Positions 9,430-18,251 of a stretch of 64,000 bases of DNA are shown one piece after another (the first letter of the stretch is position 1; each line of letters starts with the position of its first letter). This DNA comes from Prevotella sp. Its GTDB lineage: Bacteria > Bacteroidota > Bacteroidia > Bacteroidales > Bacteroidaceae. The DNA is taken from the NCBI GenBank assembly GCA_024684515.1, contig JAIKWS010000035.1, forward strand, positions 1 to 64,000, in the 5' to 3' direction. Made by a program: the position numbers and the translations under genes. The notes beneath the pieces are model-generated. The model did not search any database. It was not told the origin of the DNA and was given only the letters and a program-made list of their open reading frames with translations.

Positions 9430-10476
9430 GTGAAACGGGAACGCAATTTTGAACTGATGAGGGTTATAGCAATGTTTTTCATTGTTGTTTATCATGCTAT
9501 AACTCATGGCATAGGTAACGAGGTTGCCTTTAATGCGAGTCAGCCAGTATCAATACTGAATCTTTCCTTCTTTGATTTACTGCTAGTCTTTAGCAGTGTC
9601 GCTGTTAATTTGTATGTCATGGTGTCTGGCTATTTTTTAGCAGATTTGAATTTTAAGATTAGTAGGGTTATAAGAACTTGGTTGAATGCCTGCTTTTATT
9701 CTTGTGTAATCACTATTTTGTTTTTCTCTTTGTCTCTACAGCAATTTAGCTTTGTTGCTTTGGGCAAAAGTTTCTTTCCAATAAGTACAGATGCCTATTG
9801 GTTTGTTACTCAATATATCGGTTTGCTAATATTATCTCCTTTCCTAGCACTACTTGTCAAGTCTTTGTCGTATCGACAATATGTAGGTCTTTTAATAGGT
9901 GGTGCATTTATTTGTCTTTCAATTGTTCCAGATTTTCCTTTGGGTAAGCGCTTTTATGTAGCACACGGGAATTCCGTTTGGTTTTTTGCCTATTTATTTC
10001 TTGTTGCGGGCTTTATAAAACATCATTTGAATAAAATTTCCGCTGCTAAATTGCTTTTGTCGATTATTTCTCTTGTCTTACTAACTTTTGTTTGTGAGGT
10101 TTTGCTAGGACATAAAAATGGGAACTTGTTTCTATATTGGCTTAACTATAATAGTTTGCCTTTCTTGCTGTCAGTTCTGGTCTTTGTATTATTTAAGCAG
10201 ATGCAAGTTCCAGAATCTAGGATTTGGAATATGCTAATCAAGGCTGCTCCCTATACGTTTGGTGTTTATTTGATTCATGACCATTTGCTGGTTCGTGAAT
10301 GGCTGTGGAGTGCGCTTGCTTTGCCTACATGCCATGACAGTTTGCTCATATTTGTTGTTTTGGGGGCATGTGTTTTAATCTTTGTTCTATGTGTTTTCGT
10401 TGATGCCGTTAGAAAAAAACTATTCGCGCTATTAAGAATTGATGATACTATTGCCAAGTTGGATAAGTTTATATAG
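9430..10476 (+). CDS. Acyltransferase family 3 membrane protein
   Basis: A 348-residue integral membrane protein with about ten hydrophobic helices and the N-terminal pattern of acyltransferase-3 proteins: RNFELMRVIAM followed by YHAITHG, where the YH is the conserved His. These enzymes move acetyl or similar groups on to extracellular sugars in O-antigen and exopolysaccharide. The start is a GTG 17 bases after the VOC stop; no in-frame ATG would keep the conserved N-terminus. It is the last gene of the plus-strand operon and its final eight bases overlap the end of the convergent SGNH gene. Confidence 0.85.
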   Translation: MKRERNFELMRVIAMFFIVVYHAITHGIGNEVAFNASQPVSILNLSFFDLLLVFSSVAVNLYVMVSGYFLADLNFKISRVIRTWLNACFYSCVITILFFSLSLQQFSFVALGKSFFPISTDAYWFVTQYIGLLILSPFLALLVKSLSYRQYVGLLIGGAFICLSIVPDFPLGKRFYVAHGNSVWFFAYLFLVAGFIKHHLNKISAAKLLLSIISLVLLTFVCEVLLGHKNGNLFLYWLNYNSLPFLLSVLVFVLFKQMQVPESRIWNMLIKAAPYTFGVYLIHDHLLVREWLWSALALPTCHDSLLIFVVLGACVLIFVLCVFVDAVRKKLFALLRIDDTIAKLDKFI

Positions 10477-11365
10477 ATGATAGCTCTTGGCTTAGTTTTG
10501 TGGAAAATAATTCCGCTCCTTTTCTATTTAGATGACCAAAGTCATAGAAGTATTCCTGATGCCCCACGAACGTGCTGTCACGGTAATGGTCAATAAATAA
10601 GATATTATGTTGTTCTGCCAGTTCTCGGGGGAATTTGAAAACATCTTGCTTGGAGCAGACATACATGGGTGATACAGCTAAAACGAGTTTAATGTGATTG
10701 CTTTTGCAATCGGTGATAAAACGTTCTAACAAGGCAACTCGCTCTTGGTCAACAGGGAAAGGGTATTCTTCTGCTTTTACTCCCGTGGTGTCCATCATAC
10801 CATCCATGGGCTTCCAGCCTTTTAGATTCCTGTTCATAGAACCTAACTTCCCTGTAATAAGGTTAGGGATACTGCCTGTGAAGCGACGTACGATTGAAAG
10901 TTTATAAGCCCAGTAGTTACCTGATAATTTTAGCATCTCGTCGCATGCTTCACTCATTCCACAATATGGAGCCAGCGACGTGGCTCGTTCTACGCCAGAA
11001 TATGGTGTTGCTAGCCAGTCGCAAGGATGTATCTCGAAGATGATGGCCTGAGGTGTGTAACGCTTTAAGATGTTCCCCAAAAGCCCATAGTGATAATAAA
11101 TGTTCTTAATACCCCAGTCGGCCACATTGTAACAGCTCTTCCCCAATTCTTTTTCGAAGATATGAGGCACATAATGATGTAAAGTCCGGGAACTCCCAAA
11201 GAAAAGGATGGAGTCGCGTGTGGTCTCATTTGAATAACTTATTTTATACTCATCTGTAGCATTAGACTGGGTATAGAGGATCTTCAATCCAAATCCCAAT
11301 GCTCTGTCGATGATAAAGAAGAGGCAGGCAACCACTAAAATATGTAGGAGTATTTTCTTCATCAT
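10469..11365 (-). CDS. DltD/AlgX-like SGNH protein partnered with MBOAT
   Basis: A 298-residue protein with one N-terminal membrane anchor (about residues 5-30) and a periplasmic SGNH-like domain. FFGSSRT (Ser58 as nucleophile candidate) and the C-terminal DFGHLNRKG supply the Ser and Asp-x-x-His of an SGNH triad. It starts directly after the MBOAT stop (11366/11365), so it is coupled to it. In Dlt, alginate and cellulose acetylation systems a membrane-anchored SGNH protein works with the MBOAT and receives or transfers the acyl group. Sequence identity to DltD itself is not claimed; the match is in order, topology and motifs. Confidence 0.7.
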   Translation of the reverse strand: MMKKILLHILVVACLFFIIDRALGFGLKILYTQSNATDEYKISYSNETTRDSILFFGSSRTLHHYVPHIFEKELGKSCYNVADWGIKNIYYHYGLLGNILKRYTPQAIIFEIHPCDWLATPYSGVERATSLAPYCGMSEACDEMLKLSGNYWAYKLSIVRRFTGSIPNLITGKLGSMNRNLKGWKPMDGMMDTTGVKAEEYPFPVDQERVALLERFITDCKSNHIKLVLAVSPMYVCSKQDVFKFPRELAEQHNILFIDHYRDSTFVGHQEYFYDFGHLNRKGAELFSTKLSQELSSI

Positions 11366-12823
11366 TCAGAATTGAAAGTATATAAACTGATTGCTGTCAA
11401 AAATGCCAAAGAGTAGGATTGCTATTATTTCAGTAACTACGACCAAATCCCAGCGCCATCGTTCTGCCCAAGTTGGAAGATATAGTTTCTTGTTTGGGAA
11501 CCATTCTTCCTGAATGTCTACGTAGATTAATGCTATTGAGCAAATGGCAGCATTAAACATGGTTGGCATGTCGATAAATAATCCGCCGTTAAAAGCTTCG
11601 GGGATGCGGCAAAGTACAGCTCCGAACTCTTCGATATTACTAGAGTGAAATAGCATGAGACCGAAGGTGACGACTAAATAGTTACCAATCATTTTCATGA
11701 CAAACGGGAACGTCGGCCATCCATGGCGATTCAATTTTATCTTGGCTTTCTTGAAGAACTGGCCATTAATCATCAAAGGAATGTACCATAATCCATGGTA
11801 GACACCGAAGAGGAAGAATGTCCATTCTGCTCCATGCCACATGCCAATGAACGTCATATTGAGCATGATGGCAGTAATGGTTCCGTTCGTTCCCCAATTG
11901 CGCAATTTGATGTTGAGCGGCATGAATACATAGTCCGTGAGCCATGATGTGAGCGTCATGTGCCAGCGACTCCAATACTGGGCAATGTTAACTGTGAAGA
12001 ATGGACGACGGAAATTCTCTGCTACCTTGAATCCTAGCATAAGAGAAACACCGATGGCCATTTCGCTGTAGCCACAGAAATCTGCATACATTTGAAAAGG
12101 ATACAGCAAAGAAGCAAATATAATGGAAATGGCCGAGTGATGTTCGAAGTTATTCCATACTGCACTGACATATAAGTCTAGACGGTCTGCAATGCACATC
12201 TTGAGAAACATACCCCATAGTACACGGCGGAATCCAGACATTATGTTATCTGCATTGAACAGACGACTTTGCTTCAGTTGTTTTATAAATGGCTTGGGAC
12301 GGTCTATTGGTCCAGAGAGGATAGTTGGGAAAAAAGCAATAAAATTGGCAAAGTTGGTGATGTCGCGTTCTGGTGAGATTTTTCCGTGGTAAATATCTAG
12401 CGTATAACTCATCAGTTTGAACGTGAAAAAACTGAGACCAACGGGTACAAGGATGTGCGTGGCTGTCCACGAAAGATGTATTCCGATAAGGCTTGTTACC
12501 GAGACAAATGAACTGATGAAAAAGTCAAGGTATTTGAAATAGAATAACGCACCGATGCCTATGATGACACTTAAGGTAGTGAGAAGGGAAGCACGACGGT
12601 CGTGCCCTAGCTCTATGGCTTTACCAATACCATGTCCTATTAGCCAAAATGAAATAGTCAAAATGACCAACAATAAGGTCATTGAAACATTAATCTGTGC
12701 ATAGAACCAATAGGAGCACGCCAAGAGAAAAAGGTTCTGTACTTGTCGCTTTGGCTGGCAGATGTAGTAGACTGCCATCACAGCCAGGAAAAACCACAAA
12801 AACGCCAGCGAGTTGACTACCAT
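11366..12823 (-). CDS. MBOAT O-acyltransferase (AlgI/DltB type)
   Basis: A 485-residue multi-pass protein. The family's conserved regions are present: LPVGLSFFTFK-like block near residue 126, FFPTILSGPI near 165, a YWSRWHMT segment with His288 and the signature GMWHGAEWTFFLFG with His330, the catalytic His of AlgI and DltB. It should pass an acyl group across the inner membrane to a periplasmic acceptor. It follows the acyl carrier protein by 14 bases and precedes the SGNH protein without a gap, so the order ACP-MBOAT-SGNH matches dltC-dltB-dltD. The donor group is not evident from the protein. Confidence 0.9.
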   Translation of the reverse strand: MVVNSLAFLWFFLAVMAVYYICQPKRQVQNLFLLACSYWFYAQINVSMTLLLVILTISFWLIGHGIGKAIELGHDRRASLLTTLSVIIGIGALFYFKYLDFFISSFVSVTSLIGIHLSWTATHILVPVGLSFFTFKLMSYTLDIYHGKISPERDITNFANFIAFFPTILSGPIDRPKPFIKQLKQSRLFNADNIMSGFRRVLWGMFLKMCIADRLDLYVSAVWNNFEHHSAISIIFASLLYPFQMYADFCGYSEMAIGVSLMLGFKVAENFRRPFFTVNIAQYWSRWHMTLTSWLTDYVFMPLNIKLRNWGTNGTITAIMLNMTFIGMWHGAEWTFFLFGVYHGLWYIPLMINGQFFKKAKIKLNRHGWPTFPFVMKMIGNYLVVTFGLMLFHSSNIEEFGAVLCRIPEAFNGGLFIDMPTMFNAAICSIALIYVDIQEEWFPNKKLYLPTWAERWRWDLVVVTEIIAILLFGIFDSNQFIYFQF

Positions 12824-12837
12824 CGGTGATTATTCGT

Positions 12838-13083
12838 CTAAGACTCCAGTTTGCTTGCTATACAATCCACTAAATCGCCAATGTTATCCCAGGAGAGTAT
12901 TTCTCGGGAGGTAAATTTAATACCAAAGCTTTTCTCTAACGAAACAACTAACTGTATATGCGACAAGGAGTCCCATTCTTCCACGTCGTCAGCTGTAGTT
13001 TCATCAGTAAGTATCAAATCATCTAATTCCAATTCTTCGCGGAAGACGTCTTGTACTTGTGTTATGATATCGTTTCTATTCAT
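12838..13083 (-). CDS. Acyl carrier protein (DltC-like position)
   Basis: An 81-residue acidic carrier protein of the PP-binding family. EEWDSLSHIQLV contains the DSL motif with Ser39 as the 4'-phosphopantetheine site. Helix II following it is typical (VVSLEKSFGIKF). It is first in a three-gene operon with MBOAT and SGNH and has its own promoter. It could carry a glyceryl or related unit loaded by the FkbH protein encoded 4 kb away, or another acyl group. It is unlikely to be the fatty-acid ACP, which usually sits next to fabF. Confidence 0.9.
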   Translation of the reverse strand: MNRNDIITQVQDVFREELELDDLILTDETTADDVEEWDSLSHIQLVVSLEKSFGIKFTSREILSWDNIGDLVDCIASKLES

Positions 13084-13120
13084 AATTCTTAAAAATAGAG
13101 TTCTTGTTAGGATTATTTTG

Positions 13121-13152
13121 CAAAGATAGTAATATTTTACGTTTCTGCCAAA
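13121..13152 (-). promoter_or_regulatory. Promoter of the ACP-MBOAT-SGNH operon
   Basis: Minus-strand reading gives TTTG (13149-13152), 20 bp, then TATCTTTG (13121-13128), a full match to the Bacteroidetes promoter. The start codon of the carrier protein is 38 bases after the -7 element. This makes the Dlt-like cassette independently transcribed from the larger polysaccharide operon. Confidence 0.75.
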
Positions 13153-13161
13153 TAATTATCT

Positions 13162-13908
13162 CTAAAAATGAAAATCGAATCCAATCTCTTTGGCCATACT
13201 TAAAACTTTCGAAGTGTTTTCTTCAGAAAAACTATCGGGGATTGAAGAATGGGTACCAAAAATAATGAATGCATTCCTGTTGTATGCTTTCTGCAATAAT
13301 TGTCGCATGGATATTGTGTCGGTTTGGGGAGTGATGCTGATACGTCCTAATTGAAATACCTGACGATCTGGGTTGACTAAGCTTGCGCCCGTTATCATCT
13401 GACATCCCTGACGTTCAATGACTTTGCGGATTGTCCTGTTGTTGCAGCCGTGGGGTGGGATGATGATTTTGAGTATGTTTGTTGTATCGAATCCCTGCTC
13501 GTGTAGTCGTTGCTTGCTCTGGCAGATATCATTGTCGATGTCCGCCTCACTCCAATCTATCCATCGTTCGTGGCGGAGTCCGTGTAATACAATACCCGCC
13601 CCTCTTCGTTGCCATTGTGCTAAGGAATCGGCAACTTCGGTTTCCATTCTGTCAGCAATGACTGCAAAGGCTGGTTGTATGCCAATGCTGTCGGCAATGC
13701 GTTTTACGCGGAATACACCTTCTGTACTGTCGTCGTCAATCCAGATGGCATGAGCCGTGGAGTCTGAAGACATGCCATGCCATGTGTCAAGAAGTGTTAC
13801 ATATAGGGTCTGTTTATTCCATTCTGGACCAATAATAGGAACTTGCCGTAAAATGATGACAGCTTCCATACTAAGAAGCAATATTAAGAGCATAATAGGA
13901 TTCCTCAT
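13162..13908 (-). CDS. NodB-like polysaccharide deacetylase
   Basis: A 248-residue protein with an N-terminal signal or anchor helix (residues 4-22) and a NodB homology domain. Motif 1 is IDDDSTEG (Asp58-60), motif 2 is H109-GLR-H113 (HxxxH metal ligands), and motif 3 is PPHG (152-154 region). These fit a metal-dependent N- or O-deacetylase acting on polysaccharide in the periplasm or at the inner membrane. There are 82 bases between it and the LTA-synthase-like gene, longer than elsewhere in this operon, so a separate start is possible, but I see no good promoter there. It ends just before the promoter of the carrier-protein operon. Confidence 0.75.
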   Translation of the reverse strand: MRNPIMLLILLLSMEAVIILRQVPIIGPEWNKQTLYVTLLDTWHGMSSDSTAHAIWIDDDSTEGVFRVKRIADSIGIQPAFAVIADRMETEVADSLAQWQRRGAGIVLHGLRHERWIDWSEADIDNDICQSKQRLHEQGFDTTNILKIIIPPHGCNNRTIRKVIERQGCQMITGASLVNPDRQVFQLGRISITPQTDTISMRQLLQKAYNRNAFIIFGTHSSIPDSFSEENTSKVLSMAKEIGFDFHF

Positions 13909-13990
13909 AGTTCCCGTTCGTTTATCATACGCTCTATTATCCTATCTTACAACAAGCATATCTGCAAAAGGATATGCATGTTACAAACAA

Positions 13991-15772
13991 TTAATTGCTT
14001 TGTCTAGATGGAGAACTTTCCAAATGTTCTAAATAGTTACTCCTGATGATCCAATCTGAATACTTTTTTGTGTCTTCGGTTACTGATGTTTGATAGTTCC
14101 TTGTTAATAATGTGTGACCAAGTCCTCGCCATTGGGTTTCTATACCCATAACATCAAGAATGGTTGTATATACGTCAAGTTGGTTGCATTCCCCGTCCCA
14201 AGCTTGAGTCTGCTTGATACCACCATTGATGATGAAAAGAGGTAAATCATCAGAGACATTTCCTTCCATGTCCAGGTATCGCAGATCTGGTTCGTGATCT
14301 GCTGCCACGATGATAAGACTATGATCGTACAAACCTCTTTCCTTTAAAGTGTCTAGATATTTACCAATCTGTTGGTCTGTATAATGACAATTGATAAGGT
14401 AGTTTCTGTACCTTTGAGGTATGTTGTTATCTGTGATCATAAATCCGTGTTCTATGAAGGTGTCATAAGGTATATGCATGGACATCGTCAATATTAATGA
14501 AAAGAAAGGCTCTTCGTTCTGTGAATCTTTTTGAGATGCATAGGATAAGATCATCTCGTCATTGAGTAAGTTACTTGCATCAATATTATTCTCTTTTTGA
14601 TAGTCTTGCGCAGAATAAAGTTTATCGAAACCATAGGATGCTGACATTGCCTTCTGTTCCCAGAGTGTGGGATTGGAAGGTATAATAGTCAAAGATTTCA
14701 TGTTAGGATATAATTCTCGCATTTGTTCCGGTAAACCAATAATGGTGTCATTTTTAGCAGTGCTTACGGTTATCTCAGAGTGAAGTGGCAGCAGTCCTGC
14801 CATGTATATAAACTGGCCATCAGAGGATCTTCCAATAGAGACATTAGGATGCATGTGCCCATTGTAGTATGTTGCACTGTCTCGTTTTAATCTATTCATG
14901 TTTGGAGTAATCTCTTTGCCGTCAATGACCAAATCCGTTGGGGCTGCCAGGTAGGATTCAACTAAAATAAAAACAATATTCTTTATACTGTCAGGGGCTG
15001 TTCTTGCAGTAACTCTTTGGCTATGTTCTGTGTATTCTCTTTCTAATTCCTCTTTTTGTTCTGCTGTCAGCACAATATTGGAGTTTTGAAGTAATGGCTC
15101 AAGTATTAGTTCCCTGAAAAAACCTTTATGGAATACTGCCCAGTTAGGCCACATGGCGTCGTAAAATGCGGGTGAGAAAAGTGTTTTAGTTAGTTGGTAT
15201 TTGACTGTCATCTTTGGATGGGTAACATAGGTTGCATGTGCAAACAATCCTATGACCAAACAGCTAGTCCAGATTACAATTAGCGATCGTAGACTTCGAT
15301 TATTAAGGTCATGATGCTTACTGCGTCTGAATATCCCCCAAAATAGCAGTGCAATAATTATATATAAGAAATCTATCAGTCTAAAACCTTCTGATAGACT
15401 GCTAGTTACGGCTCCATCCGTCAAATTGCCCGCTTGACTGATAGCAGACAAAGAGAGGTATTGGTCAAAGAAACGGGCATAGAAAATGTTACTGAATGAC
15501 AATAAAAGAGTGATGGCGAAAGTGATTACTAAAGAGAGACGTAGACGACGTAGGCTAATAAGCCAGAACACTAGTAGGATTATACTCGTGTCAAGAAGGC
15601 ATGCCAGCAGATTGTCAATGGGAGAACTCCTAAAACAATACGATTCAAGGCCAGTTGTAAATAGAAACTGATAATGTGTAAATAGTAGGTTGAATACAGA
15701 CATTGTAAATAGTAAGACAAAGTCTATATTGATGTTTTTCTTAATGAAATTTTTTAGAAAACTGGTGTTCAT
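13991..15772 (-). CDS. LTA-synthase-like phosphotransferase (sulfatase/alkaline phosphatase superfamily)
   Basis: A 593-residue membrane protein with about five N-terminal helices (residues 17-200) and a periplasmic catalytic domain from about 262. Residues equivalent to the active site of LtaS are visible: Glu272 (VES), Ser316 in GRSSDG at the place of the catalytic Thr, and Asp492-His493 (ADHEPD). Relatives transfer glycerol phosphate or phosphoethanolamine to glycans or lipids. In this locus it may add such a group to the polysaccharide. Its ATG overlaps the stop of the upstream GT2 by four bases. The Thr to Ser change keeps a hydroxyl nucleophile. Confidence 0.8.
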   Translation of the reverse strand: MNTSFLKNFIKKNINIDFVLLFTMSVFNLLFTHYQFLFTTGLESYCFRSSPIDNLLACLLDTSIILLVFWLISLRRLRLSLVITFAITLLLSFSNIFYARFFDQYLSLSAISQAGNLTDGAVTSSLSEGFRLIDFLYIIIALLFWGIFRRSKHHDLNNRSLRSLIVIWTSCLVIGLFAHATYVTHPKMTVKYQLTKTLFSPAFYDAMWPNWAVFHKGFFRELILEPLLQNSNIVLTAEQKEELEREYTEHSQRVTARTAPDSIKNIVFILVESYLAAPTDLVIDGKEITPNMNRLKRDSATYYNGHMHPNVSIGRSSDGQFIYMAGLLPLHSEITVSTAKNDTIIGLPEQMRELYPNMKSLTIIPSNPTLWEQKAMSASYGFDKLYSAQDYQKENNIDASNLLNDEMILSYASQKDSQNEEPFFSLILTMSMHIPYDTFIEHGFMITDNNIPQRYRNYLINCHYTDQQIGKYLDTLKERGLYDHSLIIVAADHEPDLRYLDMEGNVSDDLPLFIINGGIKQTQAWDGECNQLDVYTTILDVMGIETQWRGLGHTLLTRNYQTSVTEDTKKYSDWIIRSNYLEHLESSPSRQSN

Positions 15773-16713
15773 GTCTGTTTATGCTTAAATTCTTTGTAAC
15801 CGTAATGACTTTTAAAGAAATCTTTAATACCTTGTGTGGTGGCATCAAGAAGGTCTTTTCTTCTATTAATTAGATGTCTTGCTATATCTCTAAGAGCAAC
15901 AAGGCCAATAAGGTAGCAGTATGAAATATATCGTATAGGAATGCTCATGTTTCTTTGGGCTAACAGAAGTCTGTTCCGAGAGATATAATATGTCTTCAAC
16001 GGACTATCCTGGCCAGTAGACTGACTTTCTTTGTGGAAAACGGTGCAGGCAGGATCATACCAAATGTTGTAGCCTGCACGCGTGAACATCATAGACCAAT
16101 CTAGTTCTTCATAATATAGAAAAAAACACTCGGGCATTTGGCCAACTCTTTCAATGGCTTCTCGTTTGACCATCATAGCAGCACCATGAGCGTATGGAGT
16201 GGGATGGGGGATGTCGTATTGTCCATGGTCTTCCTCGCCAAAGCCAATAGACTTATTTCGTAGGGTAATCCTGGATAATGGAGTGTAGCCGGCATATTGG
16301 ATAGGCTTATTACCCCAAGCAAAACGGATTTTTGGACATACGATACCGATGGAGGGGGAGCTCTCTAAACGGTCAATTAATACTTGTAACGAGTTGATTT
16401 TCTCCGTTGTTGTGCCTATAAGATAGGTGTCGTTGTTAATGAATAATAGAAATTGCCCTTTAGCAGCCTTGATACCAAGATTGTTACCTCCAGCGAACCC
16501 CAAATTCCGATTGCTACTAATGACTTTAACCGTTGGATATCTTTGTCTAATGACAGATGCTTCGTTTTTCATAGAAGCATTGTCTACAACAATAATTTCA
16601 AATTGCTCTATGAGGGGGATTGAATTCAGAAGATTACAAGTGTCGCTTATTCCATTATAATTAATGGTAATAATCGATAGTAAGACCCCTTCTTCATTTG
16701 CCTCAATACTCAT
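15769..16713 (-). CDS. Glycosyltransferase family 2 (rhamnosyltransferase-like)
   Basis: A 314-residue cytosolic GT2. It opens with LLSIITINYNG and continues with IVVDNASM, SSNRNLGFAGGNN and FINNDTYL (a DxD variant NND), then ELDWSMMFTRAGYN. This set is typical of the WbbL/RfbF-like branch of GT2, often called rhamnosyltransferases. The C-terminal 60 residues are basic. It is nine bases after the Wzy-like gene and overlaps the LTA-synthase-like gene by four bases. The donor sugar is not proven. Confidence 0.85.
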   Translation of the reverse strand: MSIEANEEGVLLSIITINYNGISDTCNLLNSIPLIEQFEIIVVDNASMKNEASVIRQRYPTVKVISSNRNLGFAGGNNLGIKAAKGQFLLFINNDTYLIGTTTEKINSLQVLIDRLESSPSIGIVCPKIRFAWGNKPIQYAGYTPLSRITLRNKSIGFGEEDHGQYDIPHPTPYAHGAAMMVKREAIERVGQMPECFFLYYEELDWSMMFTRAGYNIWYDPACTVFHKESQSTGQDSPLKTYYISRNRLLLAQRNMSIPIRYISYCYLIGLVALRDIARHLINRRKDLLDATTQGIKDFFKSHYGYKEFKHKQT

Positions 16714-16722
16714 ATCTAAATG

Positions 16723-18243
16723 CTATACTCTTTTCGCTAGTTTCTTTTCTAATTTGAGTCTTTTCTTCTCGTTTTGGATGGCTAGCTTCTTATCTTCCAA
16801 AACTAGCCATTCTTTTTCAATAAATGGGAGTACATAGACAATACTAAGACCTCCATAGAAAACTAGGCAATTCGGGAACTGCATCAGTACTTGATTACCA
16901 TACCCACCAAGTTGTATAGAGATGAAAGCACAACACAAACCAGCTCCAATACCTCGCAAAGAAGAACTTCTCAATCGGAACATGACAATGTAGCTTGCAC
17001 CCAAAAACATCATTGCAGTTGTCACGAGAAAAACAATCAACCCAATAATGCCTGTATGTACCCATATATATACATATTCTGAGTCAGGGGGTAATGACGC
17101 TAGTTTTCGAAATTTATTGTTAGATGGTACATTGTCGACATCTGTTCCAATGCCTAGGCCAAAAGGGGCATCAGCCAGATATTTCTTCATAACTGCTTGA
17201 TTCATTGTGCGCACACTTGCAGATGCATCGTCTTTGTTAAAGGCTGATCGCATACGTCTAATCATTTGATTACTCTGTCCTATATGAGTAAATGCAAGAA
17301 AGAAAAATAATGCAACCCCCGCCAATCCTATAATTGTTGCTAATTTAAATGATTTTGATAGTATTGTGTATGCCAAAAAACCTGCAAGGAAACAGAAAAT
17401 GGCAGTTCGAGTTCCAGTGGGGAACATACCCCAAAAACAAGCAATTCCAATGCCTAAAAAGATGTATTTGTATTTTTTTATCTTGCTAGTTATACCGAAA
17501 ATGATAAATGCTACAGCCGCTGATGCCAGATTAATTCCGGCATTGGAGGCATCACTAAAAATAGAGAAGTAGCGGATTAGTGTCCCACCTTGAAGTATAT
17601 GTGTTCTACTTCCTTGTAGCCATCCCCTTTCTATAGCTGTAAATCCTATATATTTCTGTTTCCAGATCCAAAAAACGGCAAAAGCAGAAAGGGCACCCCA
17701 TAAAAAAAGATATTTTATGAGATTCTGCGGGGTGTTGATATAAATGGTAAAAACTAAGAAGATGTACATTAATTGGAATGCCATCATACGTGCACCAGTA
17801 TACCAAAATCCAACATTGATTCCTAATCCCCATGTGTTATTTAGAACTTCCAATGTACAGAATGAGCACCAAATAATTAATGCGAAGAGCATAAAGTTTG
17901 CAACACGTTCAAACTTTGTTTCCTTGACATCTATAATAGCTAATGACAATAGTAAAATTGACAGTGCTTCATTGTATAGAGATGTAGGTACACCATCTGG
18001 CCAAGGAAAAGATTTCATCTGAAGGAAGAAATTCACGCAAACTAAAGTCCAGAATAGGAACATCCTAAATTTTAGTGTTAAGATTAAGAGCAATACAAAA
18101 ACCGGCAATGAAATGACAACAGCAAAAGAACTATATCCAGAGTGAATAAATGTGAATATGGCTAATGCGAATAGGAGAAGGAGTATTGCTACTCTTCCTC
18201 CTAAAGGTTCGCTTGTAGATGTCCTGAACACCGTGCTGCTCAT
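16723..18243 (-). CDS. O-antigen polymerase/ligase-like membrane protein (Wzy/WaaL superfamily)
   Basis: A 506-residue polytopic protein with about 11-12 hydrophobic helices and a larger hydrophilic loop near residues 330-380 (the region LADAPFGLGIGTDVDN). GLGIGTD followed by HTGIIGLIVFL is a common pattern in the Wzy_C/O-antigen ligase family. The C-terminal 30 residues are strongly charged and Lys-rich. It most likely polymerises the repeat unit, given the Wzz-like gene eight bases upstream; ligase function is the alternative. Confidence 0.8.
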   Translation of the reverse strand: MSSTVFRTSTSEPLGGRVAILLLLFALAIFTFIHSGYSSFAVVISLPVFVLLLILTLKFRMFLFWTLVCVNFFLQMKSFPWPDGVPTSLYNEALSILLLSLAIIDVKETKFERVANFMLFALIIWCSFCTLEVLNNTWGLGINVGFWYTGARMMAFQLMYIFLVFTIYINTPQNLIKYLFLWGALSAFAVFWIWKQKYIGFTAIERGWLQGSRTHILQGGTLIRYFSIFSDASNAGINLASAAVAFIIFGITSKIKKYKYIFLGIGIACFWGMFPTGTRTAIFCFLAGFLAYTILSKSFKLATIIGLAGVALFFFLAFTHIGQSNQMIRRMRSAFNKDDASASVRTMNQAVMKKYLADAPFGLGIGTDVDNVPSNNKFRKLASLPPDSEYVYIWVHTGIIGLIVFLVTTAMMFLGASYIVMFRLRSSSLRGIGAGLCCAFISIQLGGYGNQVLMQFPNCLVFYGGLSIVYVLPFIEKEWLVLEDKKLAIQNEKKRLKLEKKLAKRV

Positions 18244-18251
18244 CTTAGATG

